Part shown: positions 1 to 8,736 of the stretch, in pieces | How the letters are laid out: each line of letters opens with the position of its first letter | Numbering within the stretch: position 1 is the first letter of the stretch | Assembly (NCBI GenBank): GCA_963718635.1 | Contig: OY970367.1 | Location: 1,054,001-1,118,000 of the forward strand | DNA: 64,000 bases | Direction of reading: 5' to 3' | DNA from: JAIOQJ01 sp963718635 | Lineage (GTDB): Bacteria > Planctomycetota > Planctomycetia > Gemmatales > Gemmataceae | The notes under the pieces: generated by a model | The model's input: only the letters and a program-made list of their open reading frames with translations | Told to the model about the DNA's origin: nothing | Databases searched by the model: none | Made by a program: the position numbers and the translations under genes

Positions 1-294
1 GCCAGGTAAGCAACGGCGCAATGCGGAAAGAGTTCGACAAGAGAACGGCTGCATCGTAGCGATGTTCGCGCAAATGCCGGATGACGCTGAGAGCGCGTTG
101 CTTCCAAGGGCCCTTCTTGTCGTGAGCGATAACCTCATCGAACCAGGGCGATCCCTCGAGCGTCGCCGAAACGTAGGGCTTGCAGACGGCTGTTAGATGC
201 GCCTCCGGGAAGCATCGCGCAGGGCACGGATAGCCGGCGTGGCCATTACCACGTCGCCAATCCAGTTCGGTAGAAAAAGTGCGATGCGCTTCAT
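1..294 (-). CDS. waaF: LPS heptosyltransferase, partial and frameshifted
   Basis: N-terminal part of a glycosyltransferase family 9 heptosyltransferase, which adds heptose from ADP-heptose to the LPS inner core at the inner membrane. The start reads MKRIALFLPNWIGDVVMATP, the family N-terminus. The frame breaks after ALRDA near position 211; restoring one base gives FPEAHLTAVCKPYV, then GSPWFDEVIAHDKKGPWK and SNSFRIA. A second missing base near position 17 precedes AVAYLA. The gene runs off the left edge. It starts 10 bases after hldE stops, so the two are probably co-transcribed, and hldE makes its substrate precursor. The family call is firm; WaaF rather than WaaC/WaaQ is inferred. The breaks may be sequencing errors. 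Confidence 0.75.
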
Positions 295-304
295 GCTTTT
301 TCGT

Positions 305-1792
305 TTAGGCCGCCTTCATTTTTTCGATCAGATTGGTCGTTGAGAAACCGTCGCGCAGCATCGCCAGATGGACGCGGCCGCCATGTTGTTCGACGAATTC
401 AGCCCCGACGACTTCGCTCTTCTGATAGTCCGCGCCTTTTACCAGTACATCCGGGCGCACGGCTTCAATCAACTTAATCGGCGTCGCATCGGCGAAGATC
501 GATACGTAGTCAACGCTCTGAAGTCCGGCCAAAACAGCGGCACGGGCTTCGACGCTGTTCACCGGTCTGCTTGGTCCCTTCAACGCCCGCACGCTGCTGT
601 CGCTATTGATGGCCACTACTAGGGCATCGCCTTGTGCTCGTGCTTCGTTGAGGTACTGAACGTGCCCGGCATGGAGAACATCGAAGCAGCCGTTGGTGAA
701 CGCGATCTTCTGACCGTTGCGCGGCAAGTCGATCTCCATCGTTAATTGCGGCAGGCTCTTGATTTTGGCGCCCAATGGCGAGGACGGTTGAAAAGAGTGG
801 GCGTACATCAGATCGTGAATAATCTCCTCGCGCGTCACCGTCTCGACGCCGATCTTCTCGACCTCCAGGCCGCCCGCAATGTTTGCCAACCGAATCGCTG
901 GCCCGTAGTCGGCGCCCGCTGCTAGCGCGAGGCTGAGTACGCTCATCACCATGTCGCCCGCGCCGGTGATGTCATAAACTTGCCTCGAACGCGTAGGAAA
1001 TATTTCGCAGCGCCCATCGCCACGGCACATGGCCATGCCGTCTTTGTCCAGCGTCACAATGGCCGTTTCCAATTGCAGCGACCTCGCCAACTCCCGGCCC
1101 GCTTCGATGGCTTCTGCGTTCGTCTCAATGGAGCGCCCGGTAGCCAGCCCTGCTTCCAAACGATTCGGCGTGATCGCCGAGCAGCCGTGATACTTGCGAT
1201 AGTCGCGGCCGCGGATCGGATCCGCGATAACCTTGAGCCCGCGGGAGCGTGCCGCCGCGATGAGCATGGCCATCAACACCGGCGTGCAGACGCCCTTGTC
1301 GTAATCGCTGATCAACACAATGTCGGCATCGGCTAATTTGCGTGCCGCAATCGCGGCTAATTCCTGCTCGATCCGCCCTGTGACCGGCTCGCGATTTTCG
1401 AAGTCGACGCGCAGCATCTGCTGCGGATGCCGATGTTGTGCCCGGCCGATGTAACGCTCTTTCACTGTGGTTGGCCTAGTGGGATCTTCGACGACCCCTT
1501 CTTCATCAATGCCCAGATCGCCGAGGATATTGCGCACGCGGGCGGCATCGGGATCGGCGCCGACGACGCCAAGCAGGCTTACTTCGGCGCCCAGCGCGCG
1601 CAGCATCGTGGCGACGGAACTGGCGCCGCCGAGGCGTTCCTCCCGCCGGTCGGCGCGGAGCAGGATCACCGGCGCTTCCTGACTGATGCGCTCGGCATCG
1701 CCCCAGATGTAGCGGTCGAGCATCACATCGCCAAGCACGAGAACGCGCGGCCGGCCGAGACGCTGTACCAGATCGATCAATTCAGCGGACAT
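305..1792 (-). CDS. hldE: Bifunctional heptose-7-P kinase / heptose-1-P adenylyltransferase HldE
   Basis: Makes ADP-heptose in two steps: phosphorylation of heptose 7-phosphate at C1, then adenylyl transfer. The 495-residue protein has a PfkB/ribokinase domain (about 1-320, with DITGAGDMV at 275-282 holding the catalytic Asp) followed by a cytidylyltransferase-like domain (from about 360, TNGCFDVLHAGH, with the HxGH site at 374-377). Both halves are complete, matching the usual fused HldE length. The start MSAELIDLV at 1792 is chosen because AGAGGTGG lies just upstream and family homology begins there; an open frame continues further upstream to 1885 but lacks homology. It lies in the LPS cluster between the DHS-like gene and the heptosyltransferase. 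Confidence 0.95.
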   Translation of the reverse strand: MSAELIDLVQRLGRPRVLVLGDVMLDRYIWGDAERISQEAPVILLRADRREERLGGASSVATMLRALGAEVSLLGVVGADPDAARVRNILGDLGIDEEGVVEDPTRPTTVKERYIGRAQHRHPQQMLRVDFENREPVTGRIEQELAAIAARKLADADIVLISDYDKGVCTPVLMAMLIAAARSRGLKVIADPIRGRDYRKYHGCSAITPNRLEAGLATGRSIETNAEAIEAGRELARSLQLETAIVTLDKDGMAMCRGDGRCEIFPTRSRQVYDITGAGDMVMSVLSLALAAGADYGPAIRLANIAGGLEVEKIGVETVTREEIIHDLMYAHSFQPSSPLGAKIKSLPQLTMEIDLPRNGQKIAFTNGCFDVLHAGHVQYLNEARAQGDALVVAINSDSSVRALKGPSRPVNSVEARAAVLAGLQSVDYVSIFADATPIKLIEAVRPDVLVKGADYQKSEVVGAEFVEQHGGRVHLAMLRDGFSTTNLIEKMKAA

Positions 1793-1805
1793 ATTCCACC
1801 TCTCG

Positions 1806-2759
1806 CTAGGCCGCCAACGGGAGTACGGCGCGGGTCGCGAGCTTCGCTGCGACGGATGCATGCAATAACGGGATGAGCAATTCATGATGACCGATGATCT
1901 CGATCCCCGCCGCGCTGGGCCGGCTCAGAACGTTCATCCGCGTGCGGTATTTGGCTTCTTTATCGAGATTGGCTGTCACCAAGCCGCTCAGGTCGGCGCC
2001 GAAATTGCGCACAACGGCAATCGCTTTCAGAAAGACTTCGGGCATTACCACGGCGCTGCCGATGTTCAGCCAAAGGCCTTCGGACATGCCATTGATAACG
2101 CTGCATAAGATGCGGAAATCGGTAAGCGAAGCCTCGCCGAGGGCGGCGCCGGAAACGTGGGGATGCATATGAACGATGTCCGTCCCGAGCACCACGTGCA
2201 CGGTACAGGGAATATTGGCTCGATAAGCGGCATGGACAAGGCTGTCCGATGCATAGCGGCAGTTGGCGGCCTCGATGTATTCCCCGAGCGCTCGGCCGAG
2301 GCCGCGATCGTGCTCGGCGCCGTTGCGTGAGGAAACCGCGAATGCATCGGCTGTTTCGCGGGCCATGCCAAAGGCGCCGTTCGGTAGTTGGGCCGCGACG
2401 TCTTCGCTTGTTTTTCCAGCCATAGCCAGCTCGAAATCGTGAATCGCTGCCGAGCCGTTCATCGAAACGGATTTGATCAGCCCGCGCTCGATCCAATCGA
2501 TCAGGTAAGGGGCACAGCCGGTTTTGATGACGTGTCCGCCGATGCCGACGGCAACAGTTCGCCCTTCATCGTGGCAGCGGACAAAGTGATCGCGCAGCCG
2601 CCTCAGTTCGTTCGCGGCCAGTTGCTTCGGCAGCGTGTCGATCCAATCGCCGACTGCGCAGTGTACGGCCGGCGGACGGCCTAGGTCATCGATGAAAACC
2701 TTGCTCGGCCGCGATTGCAAATCGTAGGTCTTCAGCCCATGCAAATCAAAAGGATGCAT
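1806..2759 (-). CDS. Deoxyhypusine-synthase-like protein of unknown role in the LPS cluster
   Basis: A complete 317-residue protein. It resembles bacterial deoxyhypusine-synthase-like Rossmann proteins: VGIGGHVIKTGCAPYLIDWI near residue 75, SVSMNGSAAIHDFELA, then GKTSEDVAAQLPNGAFGMAR. Genuine deoxyhypusine synthase modifies eIF5A, which bacteria lack, so the substrate is unknown. An AGGA sits about 8 bases upstream of the chosen ATG. It ends 13 bases before hldE starts and follows lpxK, so it is probably in the lpxK-hldE-heptosyltransferase operon, which suggests but does not prove an envelope role. The family assignment is from memory of the motif and should be taken as moderate. Confidence 0.65.
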   Translation of the reverse strand: MHPFDLHGLKTYDLQSRPSKVFIDDLGRPPAVHCAVGDWIDTLPKQLAANELRRLRDHFVRCHDEGRTVAVGIGGHVIKTGCAPYLIDWIERGLIKSVSMNGSAAIHDFELAMAGKTSEDVAAQLPNGAFGMARETADAFAVSSRNGAEHDRGLGRALGEYIEAANCRYASDSLVHAAYRANIPCTVHVVLGTDIVHMHPHVSGAALGEASLTDFRILCSVINGMSEGLWLNIGSAVVMPEVFLKAIAVVRNFGADLSGLVTANLDKEAKYRTRMNVLSRPSAAGIEIIGHHELLIPLLHASVAAKLATRAVLPLAA

Positions 2760-2806
2760 CCATGCTTCCTGTAAGTTAAAGATTGTTGGTCTCGTACCCG
2801 CGTCTA

Positions 2807-3883
2807 CTAACTATTTGTTGTCAAACACGCCTGACACAATGCTCTTAGGTTTTTGTCGAATTCTTCTTGGCCTTCAATGAACTCCAGCCCGATGCGCACG
2901 GCCCACAACGGGCGGCCAGCTAATTCGGGGATGCGCAGCTTGACCATATCCTTTTGCGTTGTAGCGATGATCGCGTTCGGCACTCGTTCACTCGCCCACT
3001 GTTGGAGATCTTGCACATCTTCCTTGGTGTAATTATGGTGGTCGGGAAATACTCTCAGTTCCGTGACAGTCGCTCCAAGACCTTCTAAGGTTTGGCGAAA
3101 AGCTTTTGGATTCCCAATCCCTGCGAATGCGGCAACAGGTCGGCCGCGTAGAGTCTCCAAGTCAGCGACCCCAGCTGGGTTAGTCAACTCCCGAGGTTGA
3201 TGCCGTGTCACACTTATGGGCGCGTTCGTGTGTCGCTTTATGCATTGGCGAATCTCTTCCAGGGCGTTGCTATCAGCGCGATCGCCATGCGTGATCATCA
3301 CCAAGCCTGCCCGCCCTAAATATCTTGTCGGCTCCCGCAACGCGCCTCTCGGAAACAGAAAGCCATAACCCCAGGGGTTGGTCGCGTCGATCAAGACAAT
3401 ATCGAGGTCGCGGGCCAGACGCCGATGTTGAAAGCCATCGTCGAGTACGAGCATTTCGCTCTCGAGTTCCTCGACAGCGACAGCGGCTATGGCGGCCCGA
3501 TCGCGGTCCTGCAAGTGCGGCACATCGGGCAAGTTTTCTTCCAGCAGCATCGCCTCATCGTTCCGGCCCATGTCGCCCGCGCCGGCTCTGTAACCCCGGC
3601 TTAGGATGGCCACCCGAATATCATGCTGCCGAAAGAAACCTGCCACATACTCCACGCAAGGCGTTTTACCGGTCCCGCCCAACGTCAAGTTTCCAACCGA
3701 GACGACAGGCACGCTCGCCTGCTTGCGTGCCTTTAGTCCCCAGTCGAACAGCTTGTTGCGTCCCCATACCGCCAGGGCATAAGGCCAACTCGCCAGGCGA
3801 AGCATTTGTCTCAAGCCAAACGCTCGCATCCCGCGCTGTTCGCCGCTTACGATCCGTTGCCAACTTTCCGGAGAAATCTTCAA
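2807..3883 (-). CDS. lpxK: Tetraacyldisaccharide 4'-kinase LpxK
   Basis: Phosphorylates the 4' position of the lipid A disaccharide precursor at the inner membrane. The Walker A motif GNLTLGGTGKT is at about residues 64-74, followed by ILSRGYRAG, VLDDGFQHRRLARDLDIVL and FPRGALREP, all LpxK signatures. A TTG start at 3883 (LKISPESWQRIVSGEQRG) is chosen because homologues begin at this point; the open frame continues to 4030 but is not conserved, and the next ATG (3829) would remove a conserved segment. The result is 358 residues, normal for the family. No clear ribosome site is visible for the TTG. It is the first gene of the minus-strand LPS operon. Confidence 0.9.
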   Translation of the reverse strand: MKISPESWQRIVSGEQRGMRAFGLRQMLRLASWPYALAVWGRNKLFDWGLKARKQASVPVVSVGNLTLGGTGKTPCVEYVAGFFRQHDIRVAILSRGYRAGAGDMGRNDEAMLLEENLPDVPHLQDRDRAAIAAVAVEELESEMLVLDDGFQHRRLARDLDIVLIDATNPWGYGFLFPRGALREPTRYLGRAGLVMITHGDRADSNALEEIRQCIKRHTNAPISVTRHQPRELTNPAGVADLETLRGRPVAAFAGIGNPKAFRQTLEGLGATVTELRVFPDHHNYTKEDVQDLQQWASERVPNAIIATTQKDMVKLRIPELAGRPLWAVRIGLEFIEGQEEFDKNLRALCQACLTTNS

Positions 3884-4002
3884 GACAACGATACACCGTA
3901 AGCGGAGGGGCGACCGGGCAAGGCCGAGAAGTTGTACCCTGAAGCGGGAGATGCGGTCAAGACGGGGATTTCGAACCGGGTTCCCGAGCTGCGCCAACGG
4001 AG

Positions 4003-4076
4003 TCTGGCGAGCGGCGCGGCGTAAGCCCACCGTGGTTCCGAACCCACGGCGGGCTTACGCCGCGCCGCTCGCCAGA
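4003..4076. repeat. Long hairpin, family A copy 1
   Basis: Near-perfect inverted repeat with arms of over 30 bases starting TCTGGCGAGCGGCGCGGCG and closing with its complement CGCCGCGCCGCTCGCCAGA. The same sequence recurs at 47420-47497, so this is a mobile or multiplied palindrome and not a gene-specific terminator. Confidence 0.9.
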
Positions 4077-4236
4077 ATTGCCAGAAAGAGTTCCAGCACC
4101 CGATCCCCGAGTTTGCCATGCTGACGTTTTCAATCAGACCTACGACTGGTAGGGAGCGGTGCGGCCTCCGCGCCGTAACGGTCGCGGCTCTGACTGCAAA
4201 CTCGTTGTTCGTTTTCCCACGATTTTCTCGGGTTTC

Positions 4237-4262
4237 GCCTTCGGGAAATATTTCCCGAAGGC
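4237..4262. repeat. ATATTT-centred palindrome, family B copy 1
   Basis: Perfect palindrome GCCTTCGGGAAAT plus its complement. The upstream flank GTTTTCCCACGATTTTCTCG at 4211 is shared with the copy at 52629, and its first half with 4382 and 53158, so the repeated unit is longer than the palindrome. Confidence 0.85.
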
Positions 4263-4381
4263 GGTACGTCAGAATGACGGGCGATTGAGCGTCGAGCGTT
4301 TGAGCCACGCACAAGCGAGACGCTAGTGCCATGGAAGTTTGAAAAGTCATCGCGCGTTTTCCCACGAATTAATTGGAAAGG

Positions 4382-4407
4382 CCCTTCAGGAAATATTTCC
4401 TGAAGGG
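4382..4407. repeat. ATATTT-centred palindrome, family B copy 2
   Basis: Perfect palindrome CCCTTCAGGAAAT plus its complement. It is preceded by CGCGTTTTCCCACGAA and AATTGGAAA, the same flank as the copy at 53158. Compared with other copies the arms carry matched changes (C/A with T/G), so the hairpin is maintained. Confidence 0.85.
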
Positions 4408-4472
4408 TCTCCTGAAGCCGCCACGAAGCGCTTCGTCAGGCGAGCCGAGCAGCGTAAGCTGCTTCAAAGTTC

Positions 4473-4639
4473 GCGGAAGCATTTCAACCACGGATAACAC
4501 CGATCACACGGATAAGAATTGTTTTTTGAGCAGCGCCTTCTTGGATCATATCCGTGTTATCCGTGGTCGAATCTCTTCCAAAGGTTTTGCGGCAATTATC
4601 GCCACATATCAGCTTAGGGCGCTAAAAATGGAATCGTGC
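4473..4639. repeat. CCACGGATAACAC repeat, first copy
   Basis: Block with outward-facing imperfect inverted ends (ACCACGGATAACACCGAT and ATCCGTGTTATCCGTGGT) around a GCAGCGCCTTCTTGGATC core. It is repeated at 4708-4887 about 235 bases downstream. Short blocks of this kind are common between genes in planctomycetes (general knowledge). Confidence 0.8.
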
Positions 4640-4707
4640 ATTGTGTCGCGCGTCCGGCTAAGTCACGCCACGAACCGGACCAGTGGAAGCAAACGACAGA
4701 ACAAAAT

Positions 4708-4887
4708 TACGGAAGAATTTTAACCACGGATAACACTGATTACACGGATAAGAATTGTTTTTGGGCAGCGCCTTCTTGGATCATATCCGTGAAATCCGTG
4801 TTATCCGTGGTTGAATCTCTTCCAAAGGCTCTGCGGCAATTATCGCCACATACTAGCTTAGGGCCGCTCGAAATAGAAATCGTGCGC
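4708..4887. repeat. CCACGGATAACAC repeat, second copy
   Basis: Direct copy of the block at 4473-4639, sharing the downstream GAATCTCTTCCAAAGG and CGGCAATTATCGCCACATA segments with scattered substitutions. The two copies have therefore diverged since duplication. Confidence 0.8.
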
Positions 4888-5059
4888 TGAAGTAAACCTG
4901 CTTACGGCTCAGAAGAACTGCAACGGGCAATTAGGGCAACGTTCGTTCTCGGCAGCGCGGGCGAGCTGCGTATCCACGCGGAAATAAGCGGCAGAATAGT
5001 CGCCTTTCGCTGGGCGAAAGCGGCACCTATCTTAGCGTGAGTGCTCACGCTTTCCTACC

Positions 5060-5539
5060 TCAGAACACCAAGGGCTTACCTACGCGAAGTGCTGCATCAA
5101 CCAGCTCCTGCATCTGGGATTCGAAGCGGCGCATGAACTGTTCCATGTCCGGCTTCACGCAATGCACCTCGGAAAGGGCTGCTACCTCAGGCACAAGTTT
5201 TGCTACCTCAGCAGCCGGAATGAAATCGCCACCGTGTATCCCATTGTAAATCACGCGGGACAGAATAGCCGAAAACTGTTCCGGCCACTTACTCAACTCA
5301 GCCCGCAGGGCCGCTACCAGCGCGATGTTGCCGATATAGTGCGCCACCAAGTTGCAATCCTCGTGTTCGCAAGCCGCATCCCTTTGCCAGTTGGCGAACG
5401 CAATCCAGGCATCATCGTCGTCAGTGGCACAAAGCAGGCCGCCGTCATCGTCGACCGACAGATTGCAGCCAGGCGGTGGCGGGCAGCGCAACCTGCCGCG
5501 TTCAAAGCAATCGCAACAGACATGAGCATCAAGAGCCAT
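5060..5539 (-). CDS. Conserved hypothetical protein, 159 aa
   Basis: I cannot assign a function. The N-terminus MALDAHVCCDCFERGRLRCP is cysteine-rich, with a second HEDCN segment near residue 58, which could bind a metal but is not a classic zinc finger. The rest is a helical soluble sequence without signal peptide or membrane segment. A GGAGGG about 11 bases upstream of ATG 5539 supports the start. It stands alone, with more than 170 bases before the next gene on the same strand. Confidence 0.7.
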   Translation of the reverse strand: MALDAHVCCDCFERGRLRCPPPPGCNLSVDDDGGLLCATDDDDAWIAFANWQRDAACEHEDCNLVAHYIGNIALVAALRAELSKWPEQFSAILSRVIYNGIHGGDFIPAAEVAKLVPEVAALSEVHCVKPDMEQFMRRFESQMQELVDAALRVGKPLVF

Positions 5540-5717
5540 TAGTTGAATCCCTCCGCTGCCAAATGAGACATCTCAGAAGCGTTGAGATCGAGACAGCCGT
5601 GAATTTTTAAACTGTAAACGCCATGATCGATCATCGCAGCATCGATTCAGCGAATGTTTGCATCTAGGAGTCGTTAAACCATTTGACATCCTTCTCCGTT
5701 TTAAGAGTGGTAGCCAC

Positions 5718-6275
5718 TTACGGGCTGCCTCGGCGTTGAAGTTTCTCGACCTTAAAGCCTTGCTTGCCGTCTATATCCCCAAAATCAATTTGAGTGCCCC
5801 GCAGCGTTTCGACTTGGCGCTTGAAGACGACCACTCTAACGCCAGCAGTCTCACAAATGCAGTCGTCGGACGATGTGGCCGGGTCGAGATCGAGCTTGTG
5901 CATGAACCCTTGGCAGCCACCCGGTAATACTTGCAGTCGCAGGTATAGTTTTGTGCCAACTGGCTGCTCCGCGATGAACTGCTTGATCATCGAAACCGCC
6001 TTCGGCGTGAGCGCAACCACCGGGGGTTCCGCGGAACGGTCAACAGGCGCTGCACCTGGTGCAGCGGTCTGTTGTTCTGGACTTGTTGGCGCGGGCCGCT
6101 GATCAGCCTGGCAGCCAGCCAAGACGGATGAGCAGATCGTCAAGAACAAGCAAAGGCAACGCGAATAAATGACGTTATCCCTTCGGGTGCCGGTCCGTAT
6201 CTCAATTGATGGCAGCGCCGAGCCCAGCAGTTGCTGGCGTGTTCGCCCAAACCAGATTCGTCGGTCACCCGCCAC
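5718..6275 (-). CDS. Lipoprotein with HesB/IscA-like (A-type Fe-S carrier) domain
   Basis: An A-type carrier domain fills the C-terminal half: LTPKAVSMIKQFI, LRLQVLPGGCQGFMHKL and DFGDIDGKQGFKV. It keeps the first cluster cysteine (GGCQG instead of GGCSG), but where the family has the C-terminal CGCG pair it reads GKQGF. Ahead of it lie a hydrophobic stretch (LCLFLTICSSVLAGC) ending in a lipobox and a Pro-rich linker, pointing to export and lipidation. The ATG at 6275 overlaps the upstream gene by 11 bases, but the segment before the signal peptide is unusually long, so the true start may be later. Normal IscA/ErpA proteins are cytoplasmic, so an ordinary cluster-assembly role is doubtful. 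Confidence 0.75.
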   Translation of the reverse strand: MAGDRRIWFGRTRQQLLGSALPSIEIRTGTRRDNVIYSRCLCLFLTICSSVLAGCQADQRPAPTSPEQQTAAPGAAPVDRSAEPPVVALTPKAVSMIKQFIAEQPVGTKLYLRLQVLPGGCQGFMHKLDLDPATSSDDCICETAGVRVVVFKRQVETLRGTQIDFGDIDGKQGFKVEKLQRRGSP

Positions 6276-6678
6276 GAATTACGGCAGCGACCACTCGCCC
6301 GTTCACCCCAACATGCACCCATAGGAAGGTGCTGTCGTAGTAACGGAGGCTCCAGCTCCCCAGGTAGTATGAGTGCGTGCGAACCGCCGCACGCGGATAC
6401 GATGAGGTGAGCTTTGGCGTCGCGATCACCTCGCCCGGCTTGCCTAGCAACGGTTGGATATCGGCCTCCAACGTGCCGGGAGGTAGATGGCGAAAGGCAT
6501 CGCGAGCCATTGCAGCCCGCTCTTCGTCGCGGGCTGCGAGCCAGGTTGCTGTGTCGAATGGCCGAGCGTCAAACGGGTCGAGCAATTGAGCCAACGCACG
6601 AATGCCCAGCGCTAAACCGCCGCAAACAACGAGGGCCCATGCTATTTGCTGCCCCTTACTGCGGGCTACTTTCGCCAA
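6265..6678 (-). CDS. Membrane-anchored BamE/SmpA-like hypothetical protein
   Basis: A 137-residue protein with an N-terminal membrane helix (about 11-30, IAWALVVCGGLALGIRALA) and an exported domain containing LPPGTLEADIQPLLGKPGE, YYLGSWSLRYYDSTFLWVHV and NGRVVAAVI. That order of an initial turn-helix then strands resembles the SmpA/BamE fold, but there is no lipobox and I would not call it BamE. It overlaps the start of the HesB-like lipoprotein by 11 bases, so the two are probably translated together. Confidence 0.6.
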   Translation of the reverse strand: MAKVARSKGQQIAWALVVCGGLALGIRALAQLLDPFDARPFDTATWLAARDEERAAMARDAFRHLPPGTLEADIQPLLGKPGEVIATPKLTSSYPRAAVRTHSYYLGSWSLRYYDSTFLWVHVGVNGRVVAAVIRGG

Positions 6679-6969
6679 GCAAAGCCCTCCTTCGTCAAAG
6701 TACTACGCTCACCCGTGGCCGCAACTGAGATTGCTCTCACAGATTGATTTTTAGTGCCTTTGTTAGCAAAAACGTCACTATGCTTGCTCACCGGAACCTT
6801 ACTCACCAGGCTCTCTTCGATAATGAGTGAGGGAACCGTCAATCTTCGTAACAGCCGGCACCGGAAAAGCTAGGAGCGCAAAAACAAATCACGAGAAGTT
6901 GAATGGTTCTAACGATGACTATAAGCTACCCAAAACGGCGCCTATCTGAATCGGATAAAATCAACTCAC

Positions 6970-7522
6970 ATGAGAACGGATCGTAATATGGCGAATTCCG
7001 CTGTTACGCCAAGCCCGGAGATGGAAGCCTACTACGAAAAGCGTACTCACGAACATATCGAACGAGTTCGCCAATGTCTTTTTCTCTTGGGGGACTTCGG
7101 AGGCTTTCGTGATGAACTCTTGGAAAGAGCGAACACTCACGACGCATCGAAATTTGGTGTCGAAGAAAGATCGTCGTATGTTTGGCTCACGGAATACCAT
7201 CGTTGCCGGAGGCTTGGCATTCCATTCGAGTATCCTCCGGGCATAGCCGAACAAGCAAAAATCGCGATCCATCATCACGTGACATCCAACAGGCATCACC
7301 CGGAATTTCACTCCGATCCGAACGACATGTCAGATGTTGACCTGATCGAGATGGTATGCGACTGGACCGCTATGTCTGTCGAATTCGACCAAGACGGAGG
7401 AAAGCGCCCGCGGCTGGGCAGATAAAACGGTCGGTAAACGTGTTCACTTCAACACCGACAAGCAGCGATTTATTTATCAAATAATTGAGGAGCTCGACAA
7501 ACGCCGGGCCGCCGGCTCTTAG
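6970..7522 (+). CDS. DUF5662 family protein, frameshifted near the C-terminus
   Basis: Resembles the DUF5662 family: HEHIERVRQC, a THDASKFG motif, HHVTSNRHHPEF and DLIEMVCDWTAMS. The His/Asp-rich pattern suggests a metal site like HD-domain enzymes; no activity is known to me. After FDQDGG the frame closes at 7425. Removing one A from the AAA near 7402 continues it as SARGWADKTVGKRVHFNTDK and EELDKRRAAGS to a stop at 7522, matching the expected family C-terminus. The reconstructed end overlaps the convergent rsmE by 4 bases. The start could also be the ATG at 6988. Confidence 0.75.
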
Positions 7523-8202
7523 CACCAGCACGCCAACGCTAGAGCCGCCGTTTCTACACGCAGAATACGCGGCCCTAGCGAAACGCGTTCAAATCCCGCT
7601 TGCTCGGCCTGGGCAATCTCTTCGGTGGTGAAACCCCCTTCGGGCCCAATGGCAACAGCGGTATCCACACTCGATTTCGATGTGAGCTTTTTGCCATCGG
7701 GATGGGCAATCCACTTGTTGACGGGCAGATCCGCTTGCTCGCACCAGGCTTCGAGGCGTATTGGCGAGTGAACGCGCATAAGGATATTACGGCCGCACTG
7801 TTTGCTCGCTTCAATCACGGCACGCTGAAATTTTTCGACGGCCGAAGGCTTGGGCTGCACGACCGAACGTGCCGTCAACAACGGTGTGAAATCCGTGACG
7901 CCCAGCTCGGTGAGCTTCTCAATCAAGAAGTCGCTGCGGTCGCCTTTGGGCAATGCAGACGCCAAGTGCAGGACAAAGTCGAGCTCGCGCTCGGGCTGAT
8001 CCATTCGTTGAACAGATACGAGTGCCTGCTTCTTGCCGACCGATAGAATTTCGGCGGCATACTCGCAGCCATCGCCATTGAAAAGGCTAATGGAATCGCC
8101 GACGGCAAAGCGGCGCACGTGAATGAGATGGTGCGCCTCGGGCCCGTCGAGCGTGAAGTCGCCCAGCGCGATCGGCTCAGGAGTGTAAAAGCGATCGGCC
8201 AT
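7519..8202 (-). CDS. rsmE: 16S rRNA (uracil-1498-N3)-methyltransferase RsmE
   Basis: SPOUT methyltransferase that methylates U1498 of 16S rRNA using S-adenosylmethionine. An N-terminal PUA-like part (MADRFYTPEPI, HHLIHVRRFAVGD) is followed by the knotted domain with KLTELGVTDFTPLLTARSV, EASKQCGRN, AIGPEGGFTTEE and SLGPRILRVETAA. These are the diagnostic SAM-binding motifs. It has 227 residues, slightly short, ending abruptly in LACWC, so a C-terminal break is possible. Only repeats lie upstream (8292-8701), so its promoter must sit in the short AT-rich stretch at about 8220-8280. Confidence 0.95.
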   Translation of the reverse strand: MADRFYTPEPIALGDFTLDGPEAHHLIHVRRFAVGDSISLFNGDGCEYAAEILSVGKKQALVSVQRMDQPERELDFVLHLASALPKGDRSDFLIEKLTELGVTDFTPLLTARSVVQPKPSAVEKFQRAVIEASKQCGRNILMRVHSPIRLEAWCEQADLPVNKWIAHPDGKKLTSKSSVDTAVAIGPEGGFTTEEIAQAEQAGFERVSLGPRILRVETAALALACWC

Positions 8203-8291
8203 AAACGGCTTCTCAATGGCAAAACTTCATTGGCGCCCGTTAATTGTTTGATTTTATTAACTGTTCCATTTGGCTTTCGTTAATTTCGCCC

Positions 8292-8701
8292 CCACCCCGC
8301 TTGCCGGGGTGGAGCGCACGTTTCGTCGCTAGAAACCCAAATCGTGTGATACGCCGCCACCCCGCTTGCCGGGGTGGAGCGCACGTTCGTAGCTAGAAAC
8401 GCAAATCGCGCGATACGCCGCCACCCCGCTTGCCGGGGTGGAGCGCACGTTCGTCGCTAGAAACCCAAATCGTGTGATACGCCGCCACCCCGCTTGCCGG
8501 GGTGGAGCGCACGTTCGTAATCAGAATCGCTGACTATGAACCGGCGCTCCACCCCGGCAAGCGGGGTGGCGGCGTTCCGGCGTCGGGCTACGTTATCTGG
8601 CGACGAACTTTCGCTCCACCCCGGCAAGCGGGGTGGCGGCGTTCGGCAATGGGATAGGTATCTAGCGACGAACGCTCGCTCCACCCCGGCAAGCGGGGTG
8701 G
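8292..8701. repeat. Seven-unit palindromic tandem array with a central flip
   Basis: A 21-base core, CCACCCCGCTTGCCGGGGTGG (given here as the palindrome), starts at 8292, 8357, 8421 and 8485, then in the opposite orientation at 8549, 8616 and 8681: spacing 64-67 bases. In the first four units the sequence between cores is also conserved (AGCGCACGTTCGT, then GCTAGAAAC and GATACGCCG). The last three carry the reverse complement of part of it (CTAGCGACGAACG). The array is thus a tandem repeat folded on itself as a large inverted repeat. Confidence 0.92.
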
Positions 8702-8736
8702 CGGCGTATCCAAGGGAAGCCAATCAATCCCATATC

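Larger units (their letters stand above)
3884..5059. other. Gene-free repeat-rich spacer
   Basis: I see no credible gene in these 1.2 kb. Open frames here run through repeats. The stretch holds one long hairpin, two ATATTT-centred palindromes and a duplicated block built on the CCACGGATAACAC motif (each listed separately). Confidence 0.7.

Noticed and set aside
5718..6275. Cytoplasmic IscA/ErpA
   Set aside because: Lipobox-ending signal segment and missing C-terminal CxC argue against a standard carrier.
8292..8701. CRISPR array
   Set aside because: The regularly spaced palindromic cores look CRISPR-like, but the sequences between cores are repeated in the forward units, the orientation flips in mid-array and no cas gene is nearby.
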